From G001797105 sp964528155 (GTDB lineage: Bacteria > Chloroflexota > Anaerolineae > Anaerolineales > E44-bin32), in NCBI GenBank assembly GCA_964528155.1, contig CAZGRL010000114.1, positions 1-11,268 on the forward strand: a DNA stretch of 11,268 nucleotides, written 5' to 3'. The notes beneath the pieces were generated by a model, which was not told the DNA's origin, did no database searches, and was given only the letters and a program-made list of their open reading frames with translations. Positions 6,421 to 11,268 of this stretch are shown here, piece by piece. The translations under genes and the position numbers were made by a program. How positions within the stretch are numbered: the stretch's first letter is position 1; each line of letters opens with the position of its first letter.

Positions 6421-6991
6421 GCGAAATCTCCTGAAGAAGGTTTGATGCGACAACCGGTCTGCTCAGCAATTCGCCGAGATCGGGGTTGTCGCCGGCATAG
6501 CGACTGTAGTAAGCATTCTGAACAATCCCCTGTCGATCCACGATAAACGTGCCTCCTAGCATTCTCACGTCCCCCGTAGCGACGCCCTGCCGGTGTCCAC
6601 CGGCGGTTGCCCGCAGCGCGGCGACAGCCGTGCGCGGACCCATCAACTGGCCCAGAGTCCCCTGGGCGAAACCATAGGCGGTGTACAGCTCGGTCGATGG
6701 GCTGGCGTAGGACTGTGCACTGGGGGCCAGCCTGGACCCAAAGAACGCCGCGTGCTTGGGCTCCCCCAGCGCCACCAGGATGACCTGGCGGATACCCGCT
6801 TCCTTGATGTCCCGCATGCGGCCCTCGATTTCGGTCATCCAGGCGCGGCAGAAGATGCATCCGAAATGCCGCAATAAGACGAGCAACGTGGGGCCATCCG
6901 ACCATCTGGACCCAAGTTCAACCGGGTTCCCTTCGATGTCCAGGACCTCCCCAGTGGGCGCTCGGTCTCCCGTCGAAAGTCGCTTCTGCAT
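6413..6991 (-). CDS. Peroxiredoxin-like (AhpC/TSA, AAED1/PRXL2 type) thiol protein
   Basis: This 192-residue thioredoxin-fold protein has the motif LLRHFGCIFCR, with C45 and C48, typical of the peroxiredoxin-like AAED1/PRXL2 group rather than classical 2-Cys peroxiredoxins. Following elements are IEGRMRDIKEAGIRQVILVALG, the PSTELYTAYGF segment and LGGTFIVDRQGIVQNAYYS, the usual late strand pair. Family members are proposed thiol antioxidants; peroxidase activity is not established for most. No signal peptide or membrane segment is visible. ATG 6991 is preceded by AAGGAG at 8 nt, a strong site. It is the first gene of the unit with folE and has its own promoter at 7093-7121 and a leader of about 95 nt, which includes a GTCAGG/CCTGAC hairpin (7039-7063). 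Confidence 0.88.
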   Translation of the reverse strand: MQKRLSTGDRAPTGEVLDIEGNPVELGSRWSDGPTLLVLLRHFGCIFCRAWMTEIEGRMRDIKEAGIRQVILVALGEPKHAAFFGSRLAPSAQSYASPSTELYTAYGFAQGTLGQLMGPRTAVAALRATAGGHRQGVATGDVRMLGGTFIVDRQGIVQNAYYSRYAGDNPDLGELLSRPVVASNLLQEISHA

Positions 6992-7092
6992 GTGTGGTTC
7001 TCCTTGTCCGTTAGGGGTGAGGGGAGGGCCTGGGCACCGTCAGGTGCAGCATCTTTCCCTGACACCACTTCCGGCCATCCTCATATCGCCGC

Positions 7093-7121
7093 AGGATAGC
7101 ACAGTGTCCATGTATTGTCAA
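7093..7121 (-). promoter_or_regulatory. Promoter for the peroxiredoxin-like/folE unit
   Basis: On the reverse strand: TTGACA (7121-7116), a 17-bp spacer and TATCCT (7098-7093). The -35 is consensus and the -10 matches at four of six positions with ideal spacing. Predicted transcription start is near 7086. The -35 and the start of the spacer carry an 11-bp-spaced ACA pair, the same arrangement as the divergent promoter. Confidence 0.72.
7105..7121 (-). promoter_or_regulatory. Candidate CarH operator A over the prx-folE -35
   Basis: Reverse strand TTGACA-atacat-GGACA: two ACA cores exactly 11 bp apart, beginning at the -35 box. The divergent promoter has TTGACA-aatacg-GGACA at the same spacing. 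Binding here would block RNA polymerase. Assignment to CarH rests on the known 11-bp repeat geometry of CarH operators and on the carH-like gene in the adjacent unit. Confidence 0.55.
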
Positions 7122-7131
7122 GAGCGACTTA

Positions 7132-7149
7132 GACAAAACGAGGACATCC
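7132..7149 (+). promoter_or_regulatory. Candidate CarH site B between the two promoters
   Basis: GACAAAACGAGGACATCC has ACA cores at 7133 and 7144, 11 bp apart. It matches GACAAATACGGGACATCC (7216-7233) at all but four positions. It overlaps no promoter element, so it could act as an auxiliary site linking repression of the two divergent promoters. Confidence 0.45.
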
Positions 7150-7201
7150 GACAGCGGGCTGGGGCCACCCTTCGGCGCACTCTCCCGGCGCGGGCGAGCC
7201 A

Positions 7202-7234
7202 GAGGACAAAGGGTTGACAAATACGGGACATCCC
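7202..7234 (+). promoter_or_regulatory. Candidate CarH operator C: three 11-bp direct repeats
   Basis: Three consecutive 11-bp units, gaggACAaagg, gttgACAaata and cgggACAtccc, put ACA at 7206, 7217 and 7228. The middle unit contains the -35 TTGACA and the last fills the spacer. Three head-to-tail 11-bp repeats overlapping a -35 is the arrangement described for the Thermus CarH operator, where three DNA-binding domains of the dark tetramer contact DNA. Confidence 0.62.
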
Positions 7235-7241
7235 CTATAAT
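7214..7241 (+). promoter_or_regulatory. Consensus promoter for the SDR-tspO-carH unit
   Basis: TTGACA (7214-7219), a 16-bp spacer and TATAAT (7236-7241) are perfect sigma70 hexamers. Predicted start is near 7248, only about 5 nt before an ATG at 7253. Such a strong promoter needs a repressor to be off, which fits the overlapping repeats. Confidence 0.85.
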
Positions 7242-7252
7242 TTCATGACAAA

Positions 7253-7516
7253 ATGTGGATAGGTGAGCGTCTTCGAGGGGGCTCCGCCAGGACCTTGTTT
7301 GGTTTTATGGAAGTGCGTGCTCGCGGCCTCGAAGTTCGGGTGTTCGGCGCACCGAAGCAAGGTCTGATGCAGTTGAGTGTGCTTTCGAGCGGGGTCCCAC
7401 CCTCCAGGAGCGCACTCGAGGCGATCAAAGGCCGAGCCGCAGACGAAGGGACGTTGACGCAAACACCCGGGACGGATCTGACCATCTGCCATCGGATGCG
7501 TGAAGGGGAATCGTGA
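7253..7516 (+). CDS. Small hypothetical protein or leader ORF ahead of the SDR gene
   Basis: An 87-codon frame begins at the first usable ATG after the consensus promoter, giving a nearly leaderless start. It ends in TGA overlapping the downstream GTG start as GTGA, a classic coupling arrangement. I recognise no family. The product is basic, without a signal peptide, membrane segment or clear metal motif. About two thirds of its third codon positions are G or C, unremarkable here and not decisive. Against it, an open frame of similar length exists on the opposite strand. It may be a real small protein, a leader peptide that delivers ribosomes to the SDR start, or simply a 5' untranslated region of about 265 nt. 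Confidence 0.4.
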   Translation: MWIGERLRGGSARTLFGFMEVRARGLEVRVFGAPKQGLMQLSVLSSGVPPSRSALEAIKGRAADEGTLTQTPGTDLTICHRMREGES

Positions 7517-9006
7517 ACGAGCTAAATGCTCCAAACCCCGTGTTGGTCACCGGTTCGACCGGCTATGTTGGCGGGAGGTTGATCCCTCTCTTGCTCAAAG
7601 AAGGCCGCCGGATTCGGGTTCTCGTGCGAGATCCGTCGCGGCTCCAGGGTCGGCCGTGGGCCGACGATGTAGAAGTCGTCTGGGGTGACTTGCTGAGCCC
7701 TGAGACCTTGCCTCCGGCGATGGCCGACGTCCACACCGCTTACTACTTGATCCACAGCATGAACGGCAGCTCGAACTTCCATAAGCGGGATGTCATCGCC
7801 GCCAGGAATTTCGGACATGCGGCAAAGGCCGCTGGCGTGAGACGCATCATCTACTTGGGCGGCCTCGGCAATCCGGACGCCGACCTCTCGGACCATCTTC
7901 TTTCCCGTCAGAACACAGGGCGCGCCCTTCGAGAAGCCGGAGTTCCGACAACTGAGCTCAGGGCAGCGGTGATCGTCGGAGCCGGAAGCGCCTCTTTCGA
8001 GATGGTTCGTTGCCTGACCGAGCGAGTTCCCATCATGATCTGCCCGCGCTGGGTCTTCACCCGGATCCAGCCGATCGCCATACACGACGTGTTGGCATAC
8101 CTTGTCGCCTCGCTCGATACGCCCGGGAGCGGCGACAAGATCGTCGAGATCGGCGGCCACGACGTTCTGACGTATGGCAGGATGATGCAGGACTATGCCA
8201 GGGTGCGCGGCTTGCACCGCCTGCTGGTCCCTGTCCCGGTCCTGACGCCGCGCCTCTCATCCTACTGGGTTCACTTGGTGACCCCCATCCCGGCCTCGAT
8301 CGCCCGTCCTCTGATCGATGGCCTGCGCAACGAGGTGATCGTGCGGGACGACACAGCGCGAGAGCTGTTCCCAGAGATCGCACCGGTGGACTATCGCACC
8401 GCCGCGAGGCAAGCCCTGGACGGTTTCGATCTTGACAGCGTCGAGACGACATGGACTGATGCTCTTGCCGCCAGCATGGGAGACGCCCGCCCCGTCATGC
8501 TGACCAACCTTGACGGCATGATCATCGAACGTCGTCAGCGAACGGTGAACGCGACCCCATCAGCCCTGTTCCGGGTCATCTCAAGTGTGGGCGGAGAGCG
8601 AGGTTGGCCCTACTTGGACTGGCTCTGGCGTTTTCGAGGGGAGTTGGATCGAGTCGTCGGCGGAGTGCGCTTCCGGCGCGGGCGGCGCCATCCGCACCAT
8701 CTGCGAGTGGGGGATACGCTGGATTTCTGGCGGGTGGAGGCGGTCGAGCCAGGGCGGTGGCTGCGCTTACGGGCCGAGATGAAACTCCCGGGCCAGGGAT
8801 GGTTACAACTCGAGGCGCATTCTCAAGAGAAAGGGGCGCGCCTGATCCAGACTGCAATCTTCGCTCCGAAAGGTCTGTTCGGCTTGATCTATTGGTACAC
8901 GCTTTATCCGGCACACGCGCTGGTCTTCTCGGGGATGATCTCCGCGCTTGCGCGCCAGGCGGAGAAGGCCGCCGCAAGCTCAGATGATGAAAGGTCCACA
9001 CAATGA
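7513..9006 (+). CDS. Atypical SDR NAD(P)-binding protein fused to a DUF2867 domain
   Basis: This 497-residue protein has two parts. Residues 9-300 form an atypical (extended-like) SDR: the dinucleotide motif VTGSTGYVGG with G14, G17 and G20, then VRDPSRL, YYLIHSM, RIIYLGGLG and GRALREAGVPTTELRAAVIVG. The classical YxxxK catalytic pair is not seen, so it may bind NAD(P) without standard SDR chemistry. Residues about 330-480 match the DUF2867 pattern (GWPYLDWLWRFRGELDRVVGG, then RVGDTLDFWRVEAVEPGRWLRLRAEMK). The function of this fusion family is unknown; it often accompanies light-responsive gene sets. The GTG start at 7513 has GAAGGGG five bases upstream and overlaps the preceding small ORF. 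Its stop overlaps the tspO ATG by 4 bp, so the two are coupled. Confidence 0.88.
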   Translation: MNELNAPNPVLVTGSTGYVGGRLIPLLLKEGRRIRVLVRDPSRLQGRPWADDVEVVWGDLLSPETLPPAMADVHTAYYLIHSMNGSSNFHKRDVIAARNFGHAAKAAGVRRIIYLGGLGNPDADLSDHLLSRQNTGRALREAGVPTTELRAAVIVGAGSASFEMVRCLTERVPIMICPRWVFTRIQPIAIHDVLAYLVASLDTPGSGDKIVEIGGHDVLTYGRMMQDYARVRGLHRLLVPVPVLTPRLSSYWVHLVTPIPASIARPLIDGLRNEVIVRDDTARELFPEIAPVDYRTAARQALDGFDLDSVETTWTDALAASMGDARPVMLTNLDGMIIERRQRTVNATPSALFRVISSVGGERGWPYLDWLWRFRGELDRVVGGVRFRRGRRHPHHLRVGDTLDFWRVEAVEPGRWLRLRAEMKLPGQGWLQLEAHSQEKGARLIQTAIFAPKGLFGLIYWYTLYPAHALVFSGMISALARQAEKAAASSDDERSTQ

Positions 9007-9488
9007 AACAAGTGATGAAGCACTCTGTGAGTCTATTGATCGCCGTCGCTATACCGCTGCTTGTGGGCGCGGTAGGCGGGTTAGCAACTTCGTCTTCGCT
9101 ATCAGATTGGTATCCGTCCCTGGTGAAGCCATCCTGGAACCCTCCCAACTGGGTCTTCGGCCCGGTCTGGACGATCTTGTACGTCCTCATGGGCGTCGCC
9201 GCCTGGAGGGTCTGGCGAAAGGGTCCAAACGATCCCGGTGTGCGGTCCGGGCTGATCCTGTTTGGCGTTCAGCTCTTTTTCAACCTGCTGTGGTCGTTGG
9301 TCTTTTTCGGCTTGCGCATGCCTGGTGGGGCATTGGTCGAGATCGCTATCACCTGGATCCTCATCTTGGCCACTCTGGTGTCCTTCTATAGGATCGATCG
9401 GACTGCCGGTCTGCTCCTCGTTCCCTACCAGTTGTGGGCCACATTTGCGACCGTTCTGAACGCAGCCATCTGGTGGCTGAACCGTTGA
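9003..9488 (+). CDS. tspO: TspO/MBR family tryptophan-rich sensory membrane protein
   Basis: TspO proteins are five-helix membrane proteins that bind porphyrins and, in some bacteria, act on protoporphyrin under light or tune tetrapyrrole-linked gene expression. The 161-residue protein has the family core WYPSLVKPSWNPPNW (36-50) followed by VFGPVWTILYVLMGVAAW (51-68), the QLFFNLLWSLVFFGLR helix (90-105), and the closing PYQLWATFATVLNAAIWWLN (141-160). Five hydrophobic helices can be placed across it. ATG 9003 overlaps the SDR stop (ATGA), with GAAAGG eight bases upstream. Pairing with a B12 light regulator fits a role in handling photosensitising tetrapyrroles, which is inference from context. 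Confidence 0.95.
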   Translation: MKQVMKHSVSLLIAVAIPLLVGAVGGLATSSSLSDWYPSLVKPSWNPPNWVFGPVWTILYVLMGVAAWRVWRKGPNDPGVRSGLILFGVQLFFNLLWSLVFFGLRMPGGALVEIAITWILILATLVSFYRIDRTAGLLLVPYQLWATFATVLNAAIWWLNR

Positions 9489-9766
9489 GCGATGGACCCC
9501 GTCCGGTGAAACGGACGTTGCAGTGGGGGTTGTGCGCGTTTAGAGTTGTTGCGCCCCTCAGTCCTTTTCGTAACAATTCGATGCGCCGGCCGGCATCGCA
9601 GGGTGCGCCTGTCGGCAGAATGGCATGTGGAATCGTGCCCTTGCTCATCGGAAGCCGGACAGGAATAGCACTTGGGAGCTGCCAGGCCAAATCGCTCTTC
9701 CCGGCCAGCCCAGGCCGATCGGATCACGGTTGACCGGCATCGAGACTCACACCGCAGGAGTGCCTG
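9489..9766 (+). other. 278-bp gap between tspO and carH with palindromes
   Basis: No gene is seen. GTCCG-gtgaaa-CGGAC (about 9500-9515) lies just after the tspO stop but lacks a T run. CGATGC-gccggccg-GCATCG (9579-9598) is a second perfect inverted repeat with a GC palindrome inside. A weak promoter-like pair TTGCGC (9549) / TAACAA (9571) might start a separate carH transcript. No 11-bp ACA pair like those near 7100-7230 is visible, so carH feedback control would have to come through read-through from the upstream promoter. Confidence 0.4.
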
Positions 9767-11077
9767 ATGACATCGAGGGATGATCTGCCTCTATTCAACC
9801 TGCGAGCCGTCGTGCAGGAAACCGGGCTGACCCCGGACGCGCTGCGCGCCTGGGAGCGGCGATACGGCCTGCCGCATCCTGAAAGGACCTCCGGAGGACA
9901 TCGACTTTACTCGAAGAGGGAGATCGAAACCTTGAAATGGCTTGTAGCCCGGCAGCAGGAGGGCCTGAGCATCAGCAAGGCGGTGCGTTTGTGGAACCAG
10001 CTGCGACGGGAGGGAAACGATCCACTTCTCATGCCCGAATACGCGTCCTCCCACCCATCCCCGGAAGTTCAAATCGCCGCAGAAGGCAGCACGGTAGCGG
10101 GCCTATGCGAAGCATGGATTTCTGCCTGTCTCGATTTCAATGAACAGCGCGCCGATGATGTTCTGACCCAGGCATTCGGTCTCTATCCCGCAGAGCTGGT
10201 CTGCGTTCACGTCTTGCAGGAAGGCCTGGCGGCGATCGGCCGGGGGTGGTACCGCTCCGAAGTGAGTGTCCAACAAGAACACTTCGCATCCGAACTGGCC
10301 ATGCGGAAACTCGAGTCGCTCGTCGCTGCCTCGCCGGTCCCTACGCGCCCGACGCAAATCCTGGCGGCATGCCCGCCGAATGAGGACCACGTCTTTGGTC
10401 TTCTGTTACTCACCTTCTTGCTCAGGAGGCGAGGTTGGCCGGTGCTCTTTCTCGGCGCAAACGTACCGATTGAGGATCTCGTTGCTTCCCTGGCCGGTCG
10501 CAAGATCCCTCTGGTCGTGTCAGCCGCTCAACTGCTCAACACCGTCGCCGACCTGGCGGAGATGGCAAGAGTCCTGCGAGATGCAGGAGTGCGTCTGGCT
10601 TATGGAGGGAGCATCTTCGCCCGGAGCCCCCGGCTAAAAGAGCGGATCCCTGGTTTCTACCTGGGCGATCACCTGGAGCATGCCCCTGGCGTGGTAGAGC
10701 AGCTCGTGACTTCGCCTCCGCCGATGCCTCCGGTCCCAGATCACCTGCAGGTGAACCCTGCAACAAGACAGGGATTCCTGGCACAAGTTCCTCGACTCGA
10801 ATCCCTGGTAAGGGAGTCGATGGAAGGTACAGAGATTCGGCCTCACCAAATGGCGAGTGCAAATCAAGACCTGTCCAGGGTGATCATGGCCGCGCTCACC
10901 CTGGGCGATGCGGTGTATTTGGAAGACGAGGTCGGGTGGGTTAGGGACCGCCTCGCCAGCCAGGGGGTCGCGCTCCCGACAATCGAGCGCTATTTACGTG
11001 CCTATTCTCAAGCGCTCAAAGATCAGTTAGATCCATACGGCGACCCCATCCTGGCTCAATTGATCCCGCATCTGTAG
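9767..11077 (+). CDS. carH: CarH/LitR-like B12-dependent light-sensing MerR repressor
   Basis: CarH is a tetrameric repressor in the dark when bound to adenosylcobalamin; light breaks the Co-C bond, the tetramer falls apart and target genes open. Residues 9-78 form a MerR winged helix (TPDALRAWERRYGL, RTSGGHRLYS). Residues about 105-185 form the helical cap with W161-x9-E171-H172, the CarH signature over the adenosyl group. Residues about 195-312 form the B12-binding Rossmann domain, with E206-D-H208-V-F-G211 giving the lower axial histidine and a late YGGSIF loop. Thermus CarH ends near residue 285, while this 436-residue protein continues with a proline-rich linker (about 316-325) and a helical domain (about 330-436). 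ATG 9767 has AGGAG six bases upstream. It is the last visible gene of the unit it presumably regulates. Confidence 0.9.
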   Translation: MTSRDDLPLFNLRAVVQETGLTPDALRAWERRYGLPHPERTSGGHRLYSKREIETLKWLVARQQEGLSISKAVRLWNQLRREGNDPLLMPEYASSHPSPEVQIAAEGSTVAGLCEAWISACLDFNEQRADDVLTQAFGLYPAELVCVHVLQEGLAAIGRGWYRSEVSVQQEHFASELAMRKLESLVAASPVPTRPTQILAACPPNEDHVFGLLLLTFLLRRRGWPVLFLGANVPIEDLVASLAGRKIPLVVSAAQLLNTVADLAEMARVLRDAGVRLAYGGSIFARSPRLKERIPGFYLGDHLEHAPGVVEQLVTSPPPMPPVPDHLQVNPATRQGFLAQVPRLESLVRESMEGTEIRPHQMASANQDLSRVIMAALTLGDAVYLEDEVGWVRDRLASQGVALPTIERYLRAYSQALKDQLDPYGDPILAQLIPHL

Positions 11078-11268
11078 TGGCTTATCCGCCGTGGATGATC
11101 CGACGAACGCGATCTGGATTGGGCTTGGTTAGCTGTTCGGGGCGATGCCGTTCTCGGTCTGGCTAGGACGTTCACTCCTCCGTGTAGATATCCGAGATCA
11201 TGGCGACGGCAACCCGGGGGCGACGAACGCATGGAAGGCTGCCTCTGTCTGAAGAGCTGGCCGGCGAC
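11078..11268. other. Right-edge stretch without a callable gene
   Basis: No gene or terminator hairpin is evident after carH. A reverse-strand frame enters from the right edge and ends with VAVAMISDIYTEE and a stop near 11174; it could be the C-terminus of a converging gene, but too little is visible to identify it. The decamer CGACGAACGC occurs at 11101 and again at 11221. Confidence 0.25.

Noticed and set aside
7235..7534. 99-codon reverse-strand frame antisense to the small ORF and SDR start
   Set aside because: No promoter or ribosome binding site on that strand. It overlaps the strong plus-strand promoter and the SDR start, and it has no family resemblance.
9434..9733. 99-codon plus frame overlapping the end of tspO and the gap
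   Set aside because: It begins inside tspO in another frame, has no ribosome binding site and reads like repeat-derived sequence; treated as non-coding gap.
11101..11230. Decamer CGACGAACGC repeated exactly 120 bp apart near the right edge
   Set aside because: Only two copies with no similarity in flanks; may be chance in GC-rich DNA.
1..11268. CRISPR arrays, insertion sequences, phage genes or an integration site
   Set aside because: No regularly spaced repeats, transposase or integrase motifs were seen, and the tRNA 3' end is not duplicated nearby.

Overview
The window is GC-rich bacterial chromosome with dense, non-phage gene content. The best guess is a Chloroflexota-like lineage from an environmental genome. 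That rests on the overall gene mix, the GGTCTCC-type intergenic repeats, a CarH-like regulator with an extra C-terminal domain and a tRNA without encoded CCA. It is an inference; there is no rRNA or ribosomal protein to anchor it.

Left block, minus strand (1-2221): a probable three-gene operon. It runs from a cytoplasmic DipZ/TlpA-like thiol-redox protein, through a standalone proline dehydrogenase 4 bp later, to a short-chain dehydrogenase (SDR) cut by the window edge. It is divergent from a plus-strand LytR-CpsA-Psr (LCP) cell-wall ligase gene (2418-3332). The roughly 200 bp between them holds inverted clusters of GGTCTCC heptamers. Both divergent genes have a -10-like box only 7-8 nt before the start codon, which suggests leaderless mRNAs.

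Middle block (3333-5763): a consensus sigma70-type promoter, a leader hairpin and tRNA-Lys(CUU), then an aldo/keto reductase on the plus strand. Next comes a strong hairpin cluster and, on the minus strand, a decayed DUF1295/steroid-reductase-like gene. That gene lacks its N-terminal half and carries a frameshift at a G6/C6 run. A 365-bp non-coding stretch follows, containing a perfect 12-bp hairpin.

Right block (5764-11077): this is the most interesting part. Two transcription units diverge from one regulatory region (6992-7252). Leftwards lie a thioredoxin-fold peroxiredoxin-like protein and folE (GTP cyclohydrolase I), overlapping by 8 bp. Rightwards lie a small ORF, an atypical SDR fused to a DUF2867-type domain, tspO and, 278 bp later, a MerR-family regulator with a B12-binding domain. 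The regulator has the hallmark residues of the light sensor CarH/LitR: W-x9-EH and E-x-H-x-x-G.

The intergenic region contains two near-consensus promoters. Both -35 boxes lie inside ACA-centred repeats spaced exactly 11 bp apart, and a third repeat pair lies between the promoters. CarH is known to bind 11-bp direct repeats over a -35 element. The sequence therefore supports a B12-dependent, light-relieved repression switch controlling pterin synthesis, peroxide defence, a tetrapyrrole-binding membrane protein and the regulator itself. I see no photolyase or carotenoid gene in the window; they may lie outside it.
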